Under the pieces are notes generated by a model, which saw nothing but the letters and a program-made list of their open reading frames with translations, searched no databases and was not told the DNA's origin. Shown piece after piece: positions 34,954 through 48,065 of a stretch of 64,000 nt of DNA. Made by a program: the position numbers and the translations under genes. Position 1 is the first letter of the stretch. Each line of letters opens with the position of its first letter. This DNA is from Prunella strophiata (Eukaryota > Chordata > Aves > Passeriformes > Prunellidae): NCBI GenBank assembly GCA_036583965.1, contig JAZBQD010000014.1, forward strand, positions 5,612,191 to 5,676,190, written 5' to 3'.

Positions 34954-37578
34954 AAGTTTAAAAATCAACACAAAATAAAAAGCTGGACTTCACCTTCTTC
35001 AAAGGAAACATTTGAAAGGTAACTGTTATGAAGACATCTGTGCTTGAATGAGCAGAACTAAGCCAGATTAAAAGCAGGGGAGAACAAATATTTAAGGAAA
35101 GTAGAATATGAATGCTTCCATTCACAAAGTGGAAGAGAATTTAATCAAGACTCTTGATGTTTACTGCCTTAATAATGATCATTCAAGCAAAAATCACTAG
35201 TTTCGCCTGTTTCTGCAGAGCAAGCAGGAAAATCATAACATTACTAACTAGGAAAAGGATTCCATTGCAAGTAAATCTAATTCTCAAAATATGACAAGGA
35301 ATCAGGTGACATCCCTGTGTTTAAATCTTACTTAAGTCAGAGTAGAAGATGCCATGATGGGAATAGAATTAAGCCCTTGATGTCCACATTTCAGTAGTCC
35401 ATGCACTGTTAAAAATTAAGTACTAAATAGAGTATTTAATTCCTGAAAACATTCCTCACCAAATTATAAATATTTTTATGAGGTTATATCAAGATGTTAA
35501 ACTAATTGGTAAGGGTTCCTTTGAGGTCTTTACAATAGTTACTTCAATCAAAAAAACCTCCAGGGCAGAACACACCTTTATGCACAACCTAAATAAAAAA
35601 ATGCCTTACTGACTGCTCAGTAATGGGGGGTTTCATCAAGAACAGAGGCAGGAATTTCAGATATTAGTTAAATACTCCTTATGCTATCCCAACAAAAAAT
35701 ATTTTCCTACCCCAAAATGTTTATTTAAGGTCACTATTTTAAATAAACCAGATTTAGTGGCATATGGAAAACTCAAGTCCAAAGGTTCTTTTTTTTACAC
35801 AGTACACTGACCCCTGCCCTCATTATGGGCCATAAACATTTATTAGAGCTCGTCATCAGCTTGCTGAGACAACATATTTTATCTAGTTTCCTACAGCCAC
35901 ATATCAATAAACTCCAAGGAGCTTTCTGCAAGACTGAATCTACCCAATTCTCCTTCACTCCACATCCTAACAGGCTTCTTGTGTGTGCATTGAGTAGCTA
36001 GATTTTTGACAGATATAAAAAAAAAAAAAAGGACATGAAATAAGCACTTAACTGTAATAGACCAGTAGTAAATAATTTCCTTATATTTCACTTTTTTTCT
36101 TGTTCTCCTCTTCCACTGGTTTTAAAGCCATCAGTTGTTTCTGCATTCATAAATATCCCCATCCTAGCTATGTAAACAAACATAAGAGGAAATTCTCAAA
36201 CCCGATCTTTGCCATTTCACATACTAAAGTAAAAGTCCTGCTTTTTATAAGGAGGATTTTGACACATTAGATTCCCAAACTAACCCTTACCAGCTGTGTG
36301 TGGCTAAGTTCACCTCAGCTCATGTGCACTACCATCTTGCTTGTGCTTTAGGTAACATTTTCATCTTGAACAGAAAACGACCGCATGCTGGAAATGTAAA
36401 GAAAACCATTTCTCCCAGTATTATGATACATGCAACTGGTGATTGCCCAGATGATGCACTGGGAAGCTGGGAACACTCCCTTCCTGGCCCTGTGCATTCC
36501 TACGAGAGCCACAGGCAAGTCTGAGAGTGGGGACTCTGAGCACTTCTTTCCCAGGGCCCAGCAGATGAGACAGAAGATCAAAGACATGTCTCACCCAAGT
36601 GAGGAACAGTGTGAGGAAGGGAAGTTATGACACTTTCTTGTCCTTGGCCCCTCCCCAACACCTCCCTGCCATGAGGTCTAATTCTCAGTTGTAAGAGAGG
36701 TGTTTCTAGCATGGAAATTAAGTTGAGGACAGTCTGATTCCTGCTTGCAGCTGTAATCTGCTTCAGGTTATTAAAAAACCCCTCAGGACAGCTGAGCAGA
36801 GTTGGGAATTTGAACAATAAAAGGATTTCTGAGGAGATACTAACTGTTTCTAGACTGGCTTATTTTTCAAATAACAATTTTCAGTTTAAGAGAGTATTAA
36901 CCACTTATTTCAGCACTTTTGCATTAAGCATTTACTGTGCCTACACACCACACAATTCTTGGTAGCTTATATGTAAGAAGAGTTACTTAATCTGATACTG
37001 TAATCCACCACCCACAGGTGTAATTCTTACCTAGACAGCAAAGAAAACAAAATCACCAGCCCTAGCCAAAGCAAAACCCTACTTGGCTTACTGTAAGTAA
37101 AGCTCACATGAGCACCAAACTCATGTCCAAGTGCAGAAATTATTCACTTTCTCTGTAATCACTTTCAAAACAAGTTAAGAAAAGTTCTCTCAGTACCACA
37201 ACCTCTCACTCATGTGAAGTCACTACAAACTGTAGTGAAACCCTATTGCTAAGAGGAAGCATCTCTCAAGAGTTATTTCCTTTCTCTCACAATTATCCAG
37301 TCCCTGTGTTTGAGCATTTCTCAGACACTAGGTGTACATTTCATTAGATCACTGATCCAGTCACTGCAATGGATTTCCTATTTAAATTTGTCATTCCTTC
37401 TCCTTTCAGTTTTGGATCTACTTCACACCTCTCCTTGTTCCTTCTTGTGAACACTGTCTACTGTTCCATGACAGAAATAATGCCACTAGCACATGCTGAG
37501 AGCAGCAAATCCTGTATTATAAGGAATTGAATTTCTATAGGTGCTTTGACCTGGGATTTAAAATAAAAACCAAAAACC

Positions 37579-37598
37579 AACAACAACAACAACAACAA
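37579..37598 (+). repeat. (AAC)n microsatellite
   Basis: Six to seven CAA/AAC units followed by an A-run. Confidence 0.9.
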
Positions 37599-38115
37599 AA
37601 AAGGAGGGTGAAGGAAAAGACCTAAATAAAGTGCTATCACTTAGGGAGCTGAAGTTTAAAATGTCACACAAACTAATCTTTGTAACTCTGGGAGATCATT
37701 TCCTTTGTTCTTATTTTAGCAATTACCAATTCAGTAAGGAAGAGATTTTCTTCCTACCATGCGCAATACTTAAAAAACCAGGGAAGCCCATTTTTTTTAC
37801 TATTTTTTGACCCTAAAGTAGAAGACATATACATCTAAAAACCTCTGCATTGCTCCATTTCTATTTACACAGAGTAATGGTGTAATATATCCCCTGTAAG
37901 ATGCAATTTCTAAGCACTGCATGTATTATGAATGTCACTATATGCAAAAAGAACTGCAGAAAAGTCTCTGCTGTAACTGAAGTTTATACCATCACTTCCA
38001 AAACTGTACAGGTCTGCTATGCCAACAGCATTTTCTTTCTTCTCTTTATTCAAGTGTTTCAGAGGTTTCTTTTGGCACATGTCCCCTGAAAGGAGTCTCT
38101 TTTGTTACATCTTAC

Positions 38116-38254
38116 CTGCAAGCAGATACACAGAGCTGAAATTCTTCTCCAGTTTGCCCAGGAGCACAGTAAGAAAACAGTCAGATGAGAGAGAGGTCAC
38201 ATCTTTAGAACTTTGGTCATACACCACCACTTCCTGCTTGCAATCAATTTCAAT
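38116..38254 (-). CDS. DUSP16: DUSP16 coding exon 2: rhodanese/CH2 domain
   Basis: The exon has 139 nt between a TGTTGCAG acceptor and GTAAG donor. It encodes IEIDCKQEVVVYDQSSKDVT, then SLSSDCFLTVLLGKLEKNFS and SVYLLA, plus the first base of Gly124. This is the core of the inactive rhodanese-like domain that, in MKPs, positions the MAP kinase. VVVYDQSS and FLTVLLGKL are conserved with mammalian DUSP16. Confidence 0.97.
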
Positions 38255-39427
38255 CTGCAACACAAGGAACTCAGAGTAAAACAGGAAGGAGGAAGATGAT
38301 TAAAAGCACCACATTATCACCTCCATCAGGGTTCCCACATATTTGCTATAAGAGCAGTTCAGATATATATATTTCTTATGCACTTGTTCACTAAACAGTT
38401 TTTATTTTATACTTCATAAGCCTCTCAGATTTAATTCCCTGGAGAGTTTGTAAATTGATTATTTGCTGCAAGTTGAAGCCCACTCCACAAATTTCTATCA
38501 TTTGGTAATTTTATGTCACTTGTGAATTGCTCTACCTTCAGCTAGGCTGATGAATTTGTTTAAAAGCTGAGCTTTTGAGAAGGCGGCCCTGCCTCACTTT
38601 CTGCTTCTGAGGGTTTTGTACATAAACAGTAAAGAGATCTTAAACTGCCTCTAAGCCACACATATTTTGGTAACATTTTGGTTACCTGCACAACTTTATA
38701 TATAAAATAAAAAGCTTCATTTTTAACATGTCAAAGCAAGAACATAGATTATTTTTGTACCCAAAACACATGAAACAAATATCAATGGATTAAAAACCCC
38801 CAATACCCCCTCCACACACACACACACACAGAGATACACATTAATTTTAAACAGCATAGCTATTTTCTTTTCAACGATAACACTATATTTGGAGGAAAAC
38901 AGACCCTTCCTCCCAAATAAACAAACAACAAAAGAAACACCAAAAGTCATCAAACTACCCCCATGAAAAGCCCTATAAACAGCAAGTAGGAGCCAGGGCT
39001 GACAGAGAGGCAGTTTCTTTGCAAACTAAATGACTACTTGCTAAGCAAGCCCCACCACCACAGACCCCCAAGAATCCTTCAAAGTTTAGGAGAGAATGTT
39101 TCCTACCTTAATTACATACATTTGAGAGACTGCGCTTTGCAAGACACACAAGAATCCTGAGAACATTCTTTCTGAGTAATTTCTAAATCCCTCCCCTTAA
39201 CTCTGTCACTGATTCTACAAAGAATCCCAATGATGAACTCAATAGTAACCAATACCATCTTCAATCAGGTAACATCTCAGCTAAACTCAGTCCTCTAATC
39301 TTGCTGGGGTTTGGTTGTTGGTTTGGGTTTTTTTACTTAATTAAATACTTAAGAAAAAATTATTACAAGTTGCTTTCCAGCTACTCCTTTAAACAAATAC
39401 AAGGAATAAGAGGAAAATGATCCCTAC
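38255..39427 (-). other. DUSP16: DUSP16 intron between coding exons 1 and 2
   Basis: A 1.2-kb intron with GTAGGG donor. It contains a (CA)n run at 38812-38830. Nothing else was recognised. Confidence 0.92.
38812..38830 (+). repeat. (CA)n microsatellite
   Basis: About nine CA units within a DUSP16 intron, next to a C-rich word. Confidence 0.9.
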
Positions 39428-39658
39428 CTTGTGTTTTGCTGAATGCTGAATGAGCTCTGTGATCAAAATTTTGTCCTGCTGCAGCCTGCGCTTCATGAGC
39501 TTGGAGCAGTTGATGTTGATGGCATCCAGGATGTGGGAGGTGTTGTATTCCACAAAGGGGCGGCTATCAATCAGCAGCAACTTCTCTGTCCCACTCTCCA
39601 GCAAAGCCACCAACTTCTCGGCGACAATGAGCTGTGTCCTGATCATCTCATGGGCCAT
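39428..39658 (-). CDS. DUSP16: DUSP16 coding exon 1: start codon and kinase-interaction motif
   Basis: Seventy-seven codons from ATG at 39656-39658 to AAG before a GTAGGG donor, starting MAHEMIRTQLIVAEKLVALL. The start sits in good context (G at -3, G at +4) and agrees with the mammalian MAHEMI start. The exon includes LLIDSRPFVEYNTSHILDAI, the beginning of the rhodanese-like domain. It also holds CSKLMKRRLQQD, the basic docking motif for JNK and p38. From memory of the human protein there is one extra residue near position 10-13. Reading past the donor gives a short intronic extension that is not coding. Confidence 0.97.
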
Positions 39659-39781
39659 GACAACAACGAGGTCTCTTTCCCCACCGCCCTCTCTAATTTG
39701 CTGCGATGATGTAATGGCTGTGTACTCAAAGGCTTAGCCACACCATTGTACTAGAAGTGTATGAGGTCATGCTGGTAGTGA
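39659..39781 (-). other. DUSP16: Probable 5'UTR part of the first DUSP16 coding exon
   Basis: Upstream of the ATG, the first convincing acceptor on the - strand is TTTAACTTTTCTTTTGCCAG, ending at 39782. It would make a 123-nt 5'UTR segment. A weaker CATCGCAG acceptor lies closer to the ATG. The segment contains a 14-residue upstream open frame. Confidence 0.5.
39726..39770 (-). other. DUSP16: Predicted 14-codon uORF in DUSP16 5'UTR
   Basis: On the - strand, ATG at 39768-39770 has A at -3. It is followed by fourteen sense codons in all, including a second in-frame ATG, and TGA at 39726-39728. It ends about 67 nt before the main start. It exists in the mRNA only if the distal acceptor at 39782 is used. 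Confidence 0.4.
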
Positions 39782-41609
39782 CTGGCAAAAGAAAAGTTAA
39801 ATCCATTTTCAGAAAGAGCTGTTGGACTGAGCGTCTCCTCCTGCTTCCAGTTGATGTACAAAGGGTTGGCTCCACAAAGCGGCCCCTCACGTCTGATTCA
39901 TTGGGAGATGACTACGGAGTAGCCATTTCACAATTCACACAAAAGATGCTTTCTGGCTGCTGCTGCATTACATCATTCTTTACCTTTGCTCCCACCCATC
40001 AGCTTTACACCAGATTGAGAGCCTGTAAGAAGGGGAAGATGAAAAAAACAAAAAACACAAACCAGATGAGGCCATGAAACTTTGCAGAACAAAACATTCA
40101 GCTCTGAGGCTTAGCTGCACAGTGGGCCATACATGGAATAAACACATTCCTGAGGAGTTCTCCTCTCTGCTGGATGTGCCAAACACCTAGAAAGAGCATT
40201 GGCAACTACAGGCTCTGAATCCATTCCAACAATCTTGCCTGGACAATTATCTTGTATTTCAGGCAACATACCCTGCCTTAATTGCAGACTTTTGTTGCCA
40301 CTAGCTCTGCCTCTTCACAAGACTTTGTTAGAACATAATTAAGAGATGCTGCCCTAAACCATGGTATTCCTTTCAATAGCAAAACTATTTAAATGCATTT
40401 CAGCACTGCACCACTTAGTAAGAAGTAAAATTTGTTTTTAAAACACTTGAACATTTTAAATATTAAACATTTCGAAGTTTAATGACTTGAAAAATATTTC
40501 ACAAAACAGCACTGCAAGTTGGGGAACTGAAACTATACAAATGAAAGGACCAAACTTACATTCACCTCTCTGAAAGAAATGCTTGAATAGAAACCAGGAC
40601 AAGATGCCACATCAGGACACAAGCATTTTATTTGAATTATCCAGTCTCTCACTACTGGAAGGTAAAGCACTGAGCACTCTTCTGTTCCTCCTAGAGATGT
40701 GTGATGCTTATGTGAGGTGTGTAACCCCCAGGACTCATGCTAATTAATCTTTGAAACAAACTATATTTCTCTAAAATTAGATCCTGACAACTTCTGAACA
40801 ACATCAGCTGAAAGAGTGGCAGCAGCAGAGCAGTAAAACCCCAACACTTTTAGCTCCCTCCGTGTACCACTGTCTCACAGCTGCTCTGAGGCTCCTCAGA
40901 GTCTCCCAAAACATGTTCTGATGGCACAAGCAGGAACACTCCTCAGAAAGGAGCCACCACTGGGCTATGACCTTCGGGGATTTAGCTCACATTTGAATTT
41001 AGATTTTATAGTGTTGACTTGCTGCTTCCATTTGAAATGTTTGTTATTTACCTTAATTGCAAGAAAAGTAATAAATTCTAACTATCAATAGATTTATATT
41101 AAAAGTCCTGTTATACCAACAGGCCACTTGCATTTGGCAGTGGGAAATCCCAGGTCCGAAGATGTTTTACTCTTTAGATATATTGTACAAATCTACATTT
41201 ACACAATGTTAAGCAAAATAAATTCTGCAAAAAGTACAAACTTGACGTTAACAACCCAAAAGAGGAAACTGGAAGCTTTTTCATGAGTTTCATGTGGCAA
41301 TACAAGAAAAACACCAGCTTCCACGTAGACAGACATTAGGTTGACAAAATGTGATCTTCCATTTGTCCTGATTTAGTGCTGTTGTGACAGTGCTGTTAAG
41401 CTTGTCCAGATAAATGGAAGCACATAGCAATGAAATGCACATTGCTCTAAACTACAGTAAAAACATCGGAAAATATACTATACCAAGTTTTAATTAAATG
41501 TTTTAAAGAACCTGGTTGGCAGGTGTGCTCCCCCTCAAAGAGCAGTCATTATACACTAGTCTCAAGAAGGTATCAAAAGACAATTGATTAGCAAAATGAC
41601 ATTTTGCAA

Positions 41610-41669
41610 GGGATGGGGGGGTGGGGGAATCTTGATAGCTATGTCAAATTCCTCCCCCCCGCCCCCAGG
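41610..41669. repeat. Imperfect inverted G-run/C-run pair with G-quadruplex motif
   Basis: A G-rich arm (GGGATGGGGGGGTGGGGG, 41610-41627) is followed about 25 bases later by a C-rich arm (CCTCCCCCCCGCCCCC). The arms can pair imperfectly to form a hairpin, and the first arm also fits a G-quadruplex pattern on the + strand. Confidence 0.6.
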
Positions 41670-43243
41670 AAAATAGTATTCTGCAATTTTTAAAATTTCT
41701 CTTAAACTGTCCTGTCACAAATTTTGATTCTCTTTTATTCACATCAAAGGTTGCCAGATACCAAATCCACTGAACTCAATGAAAACATTTCCACTGGCTC
41801 TAGTGGGAATTGGCTCCAGCTCCTTTGCAAGCTAGACAGTTTGTTCATGAACTAGACAGTTTGTTTTGATGGATAAATTGCTGACTTAAAGCTCAAGTAA
41901 TAACAGGAAAATATAACAGCTGAGAAAGTACAGAACTCTAAAACGGATGCTGTTAGAAATACTTTATCTTTAATTTGCAACTTTCAGTTTGGGTATGCTT
42001 CTTATCTTCTAAAAGCTTACTGTTTGCTTTCCCAGCCTTCACTTTCACACAACAGAAGTTTGTTTCAGAAGACTCTTGCGAAGAACTCAAACCAATCATA
42101 TCTGGTGACAGGGTAAAGAGCATGTAAAGAACATAGGGCAAGTGGGCTTCAGTCAAGAATCCTTTAAAACAGCCCTATTACCTTAATATACCAAGTACCT
42201 TGAAAGGATTCTGCCCATGGTTTGAAAGCAAAAAACTTAACAGTAATGTCACCTTGAGTTATTGCAACTGAAGTCTTATTTTGACAGGAACATCTCAATT
42301 GTGCTGGGGAGAAGAAATATTTTATGAAGTACAGGTTTTTCTTTTAATTCTCTCCATTTCTGGAACTATCAGTGTTTGGGAGTCTTCCCTGGGACCTATC
42401 TAAACAAGAAGAACTGTCAGCGTCTTGCTTTAGGTAAACACTTGAGCACTCATCCCATTCCTCATGACTGCTCTTATCATTCAGCTTCTATGAGGCCTTG
42501 AAACATCTGTTTAATTTCTAATGCATTTGTAAAACAGATAAAATTAAATTTCTTGACTGTTCTCTTTCTCCTTGTGACTTAGATCTTCTTGGTATTATAG
42601 TGTCTTGTAAAATGATGTCATATAATGCATTGCCCCAAACAGGCCATTGTGCTGCTGACCTTAAAGCTAGGAAACCATCCTAGTCACCTGGTGTCCCATG
42701 CTGAAATCAGGATTATGAAAAGTGATCCATAATTGAGCCATGAGAATCTACCACAGAGTCATTCATGTACTCACTGGGAACACTGCATGGCTGCTTCCTC
42801 CTTCTAGAGGGACTGCAACATTGGCACTTTTAAACAAGAAAATTAAACATTTAACTCACTATGAAACGAAAAAGATCTGTTCTACACTTGCCCAGTACCT
42901 TTACAGCTTTTCCTTACTGTTTAAAGAACCAAACCAACAATCCTCCTACTATCTTGCACACAAACAACAGTGGATTACTAATGTTTACATGAATGTTTAA
43001 TGCTTGCTCAGAACTATAGGATTTCTTGCCTCAGGGATTCCTGTCCCCCATCCCACCTGGTTCAGATGCAGTGAAATAAGCAAGTGCCACATTTTTGGTT
43101 ATGTGGTTGTGTTTGGTTTTTCAGTCACTATAACTCACATTTTGTATGTACTCCTTTAATTTCTACTGCTATTGCTTTGACTCCAAGCAATTCCTTTCCA
43201 TCACAACAGGATGATTGTTTGAGTTCTCAGGTTTTGGCTCATA

Positions 43244-43384
43244 TAGAATGACAGAATTATTTAGGTTGGAAAAGACCTCCAAGAACATTAAGTCCAACTC
43301 TTAAAGTAACATTGCCAAGTCCACCACTAAGCTATGTCCCTAAGCTCCACATCTACACAACTTTCAAATACTTCTGGGGATGAG
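43244..43384 (-). mobile_element. CR1 LINE fragment, 3'-end, diverged
   Basis: Reverse-oriented copy. The + strand starts TAGAATGACAGAATTATTTA, then GGTTGGAAAAGACCTCCAAG, the complement of the typical CR1 3' end, and continues with AGTCCAACTCTTAAAGT and CTAAGCTCCACATCTACAC. About 140 bp, truncated at its 5' end as most CR1 copies are. Confidence 0.9.
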
Positions 43385-46300
43385 AGGCAGATGTGTTAGG
43401 AATATATTTTTAAAACTCTCAGAACAAGAGTCTCTAATTCTACCCCAGTTAAGGAACTAGCAAAGAGCTTCTCAAAGCCTTGCTACAATCTCTGAAAGAC
43501 TTCTGCCTCACGTAAGAAGATAACCTTGAAGTTGAACCTTGCTGTCATAAATGTGTGGCTACGTCACTAATGCCTGCTTTGTCAGGAGCCTGCAGCAGTG
43601 CTCCCACGTCATGCAAAACTCCAACAAAATCACTTTATAGCACCTGAACAAGGTCCTGATGGGCAGCGTTTATGGACTTGGCTGAAACACCTGACAGAGT
43701 TGGGTTTTTTTAAACTGTGTATTTTTCTACTTTTAACAGGCAAACACATGTACATATGAGAAAAACATTATCATCCCCTAGAGCCCTTTTCATGGTTCTT
43801 AGGGTGGGCACCCTTGTAAAAGAAAAACTGAAAAGCTGAATTAAAACGCAAATGTAGAACATCCCAAACTGCAGGACACAAGCTACTGCTGGCTGTTACA
43901 AAAGGGCTATTTGGCTTCAGTGTTCCTGGGAGTGGCCAGTGGTTCAATAGCTGGTGCCAATACCACCAGCACCAGATCCTCTTAACACAGCCACACGTGA
44001 TACTGGACAAACGTACACAAACTAGAGAGGAACTCCAGACCCAGGGACCACAGGGTGAATTCCTACTCCTGCAAGAACCTTTTCCCCTCTGCCAACACCT
44101 ATGACAGGCACAGCATTCCCCCACCAGCCTCAAAAAGATGGAAATAAATTGTGTTCTGGATGGTTCCTTTTCCCAGTGCTATGAGAGACTAAGTGACAGC
44201 TGAAAGAGGTCCAGCCCTTGCTAAAGATGCTACTCAGTGTTCAGAAACACAGAGTATCTATGGAGCACAAGGGAAATAAAAATTTTAGTTGAAAGTGAGG
44301 AATAGGTGTTCTTTTGAATTCAGCAAGCAAGCCAGTAAATTCCAGAGATCAACAACTATGTAATAAAGTGCAAAGTCTGGGGAAAAAGCCAGTAGCTGAA
44401 GTCAGAGAAGCATATGTATTACCTGCCATTGTGCAGAACACACAGGAGTGAAATAACAAATGCTCGTCAATTCAAAGAGCTCTCTTAATAAGGTCTCATA
44501 TCATTCCCTCAGCTCAGGGGAATGAGGGTGATTTGGATGATTCAAATAAGCATCACTATCTCATAAACACATCATTTCCTCATGCTTCCTGGCAGGGAGG
44601 TTGAAGAACAGACAGTTTCCACCACCCTCTGAGCACTCTTCACTGTGGTGCAAGATTGGACAGCAGCAAAGAAAGTCACTTAAATAGAAACACATAGATT
44701 TTAATTTATGTTAATGTCACTCATGTACCATGTTCATAAAGAAGAAGCAGTTCAAAAAATTTCACCCCGTTTTCCCTTGCTTATCTATGGGTGCTCCCTC
44801 TTCTCCTACTTTTAACATACCTGTACTTTTATCCTATATATGCAGTCAAAATGCATAGTGTTAATTTTCTCTTCCTCGTAGAAACACCAGCCACATGCAT
44901 TTTAGATTGCACACTCTATAACCATGAGAAAGGCAAGTGTAATGCATTGGAAAAAACACAGATGAAGGAGGATTTTCTGTTCAATACTCCTTTCCTTCAT
45001 CCTGCTTGACTAATCACTCAACTCTGATTACTAGTTCTAAAGAAAAATCTCCCCACTTCTTTGTGCTCACCAATGTGAAAACAGACACAGAAAGAGTCAG
45101 AAAGGAAATCAACCTCCCACAAATCCACTGCATAAAACATGTCCAGTTAAGCTCACTGTTTCTAGACCTACTGCTCAGCAACATTTTTACCACTGGCACT
45201 CTGAGACAGCTGGGCTAAGCAAGAGGAATGGGCCTTCCATTTAGATAACAGATATTTCCTGTCACACAAATAATCATATTTGAAATAATATATTATTTCA
45301 AAATAAAGCCAAAAAGCACACCAAACCACCATGTTTTGCTGACCTACTCAGCATAGCTCTCAAACATCTGCAATGTTCTTGGAAATATCATCCATACACC
45401 ATCACTATCTCTAAGCAATAAGCCAGTTTATCATCACTTGCTTTTACCAAGGAGCCAATCTCTTTGACATTCCCAGTGAAACAATAAACATTTATTAAGT
45501 GTGACCGCAGGGAAACCTGACTGGCAGAACGTGGCCTCCTGGGAAGCATTAGAACATGCTGTTGATTTATTACATCACTCTATTCAAAAGACACTCAGAC
45601 TTAATCTGGGGACTCCCTTCTCCACCCAATCGAGCGAGAAGCTCTTTTCATTTCAAAATACTTTTTCACAGCATATAGGTCTGTGGCAACCAAAATGAAA
45701 GATTATTTAATCTGCTTCGAACAGATACTATAATACATTGCATTTTTAGGTTCCTATTGCCGGGGACACTAGACAACCAGGAAAAATGTCAATGGATTTT
45801 TAAAAAATGGTTCTCCTTCTATGACCTCCAAGTCAAAGCAATGGAAAATTTTGGAGTATGAAGTTTTTATTAATTCATTATTATTTCATGTCAAAAGCTG
45901 TTACTCACCTACATTTAAGACACAATTTATATGGCCTGAACAGGACAGAAGGTGGTCCTCATACAAAGGCCAGCAGAAGGAATTACCTAAACACAGGAAA
46001 ATAATAGTATTAATAATAAAAGTAATAAAATCCTTATTACAAGATTAAAAAACACCAAAAAAACCCCAGACAAACACCCCCCAACCCAAACCAGGAAATG
46101 GATTTTACACTTGCAGTGCAGTCATTTGCTGTACAACTCCCCCAAACACATGAAAACCTAGGTGAGAAGTTATTTATGAACGTTGGCATTCATTTCTATG
46201 GAATGGGTCCAAAATAGAAAGTTATGCTACACTGATTTTCTAAAAGTAAAGAGAAAAAAACCACCACACCAAATCCCTCTACTATCTTTAAATTGAAATT

Positions 46301-48053
46301 AAAAAAAAAAAAATGTTGGAGAAGCTTTAAAAAACCCCAACAAACAAAAACTAACCAGTGATAGCCTTCCAAACTCTTTGACACATCTCGCTGCTAGAAA
46401 ACCCATGTACAACTCAGCATTAAAGGTGATGCATTTGCACAGAATTAAACAAATTCACAATCTCTTGATCAGTACCAATTAATGTGAAAGATTGCCACAA
46501 GCAAGTGTGAATACAGCTGCATTTTGCATGGACAGAGACCAATGAAACAGGACATTTGTGTAATTAAGCCCAATTTCCCCACACTCTAAAAAAGCCAGCA
46601 CTGGAAACTTGTAACAGTAGCATCACCAATCATTACACACAGTCATACCCATACAACTTCTACCCAAAGCACCTGCTGTTCCAACAGGAACAAATTAAAT
46701 TACAACTTTTACACAAGGAAGCAAAAATAAACACATCTGTGTCAGTTCCAAACTGTTTCCTGGGCAGCTAAACCCAAGATTCAAATCATGGCTGCCAAGA
46801 GATGACAGCTTCCCTTAATCACTGGGATACAAACCATGACAATAAATTATTGCCAAGCAGTGCCTTACTCCGAGATCCAGGAGTGGCTCTGAAGCAAGGA
46901 TAGGATATGACAACTGAGAAGAGCCACCCCAGCAAAGGGCTGGGCATGTTGTGGTGAATAGCATGAAAACCCACAGCATCCCACAAGGAAAAGCACTACA
47001 GAGATCAATCACCTCTCTGTCTTTAGGCAAATGGCAGCAGTAGAACATGGGGTGAGCACCCTTCAGACAATAGTGTGGTTACAACCCAGAACAGGCTTTG
47101 CTAACTAGGCTCATCTCTTGACTGGGACCCTGTGTGTTTCCCTGGAGGGATCCAGGCTGGAGATCCTCTCTCTTCCATCATTAGTATGTAGGCATACGTA
47201 TGCGAGAGCAGCAGGGCAGAGAGCTGGATGACAAGATCTGTTGAAACTGGGCTGGGTGCTTTTCCCCCCTCTGCCTGCTCCAGATTCTCATTCCTTTCTG
47301 AGCCTTAGGAAGAGGCTCCGCAGACCTCCCTTGCTCCTTTCTATAATCCAGTGGCAAAAAGCCTGGCAGAAGGCAACAGAGAATGAGGAGAAAACCCATC
47401 CTCCTCATCATACTTGTTGCTATCCTTTTTTCTAATCTCATCCCAGACATGAACACTAAACTAATGCTCAGCACTGATGAGGCTCTGCCTAGAGACAGGG
47501 CCCTATGATCTGAGACCAACTTGCGACAGCCCAAGGAAACAAAGTCCTGAGACAAAAAGCATCTCCCCTTTTGTTCCTTAGTGCCTCACATGCAGCTTCT
47601 GAAGTCCCCCTGAAAGCTGTGAGGTAGCCTTCACACTCACCAGTACCTTCCTCTCTGTGCCATCCATGCCATGCCATGACTCCTCCTGTCAGCCTCACCT
47701 CTCTGATGTTGTTACAAATAAATCAGCTCTCACCTCAGGACACTATATTCTGTTTTCCCCACTTTAATAAATACATGTAAACCAAGTGTTTAAAGCAGCC
47801 CCCAAGGGCCCTCATTTCACTACAGGGAATGATTAATTCTGCTGAAGAGCAGATGAGAAACAAAGCATATACTTAATTTCAATACAGTTTACTGGAAGGA
47901 GGTGTCACATTTTAGGAACAGGATCCACTCATGATTGAAGACTGAGCTGCTGCAACTTCAGCCATAAGCATTAAGCACATTTGGAAATTCCCTGGCAAAG
48001 CTGTTTAAGGAAAAGACATTTCCTGTAATTTTCAGAAACATTTTATATTCCAA

Positions 48054-48065
48054 CCCCCCCCCCCC
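48054..48065 (+). repeat. C12 homopolymer
   Basis: Twelve consecutive C, read as G12 on the DUSP16 coding strand. Confidence 0.95.

Larger units (their letters stand above)
26117..38115 (-). other. DUSP16: DUSP16 intron between coding exons 2 and 3
   Basis: A 12-kb intron with GTAAG donor and CTCACAG acceptor on the - strand. It contains an (ATAA)n microsatellite at 27250-27292, a TA-rich run near 28480-28492, an A-run at 33222-33249, (AC)n at 34937-34953, (AAC)n at 37579-37598, a second copy of the 77-bp repeat, and a CpG-rich patch at about 32755-33005. An open frame of 124 codons on the + strand (29274-29648) has no recognisable features. Confidence 0.88.

Noticed and set aside
47181..47555. 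A 124-codon open frame on the - strand in intron 1
   Set aside because: No recognisable family. Cys/Met/Arg-rich, chance-like composition, with no plausible splice sites joining it to DUSP16.
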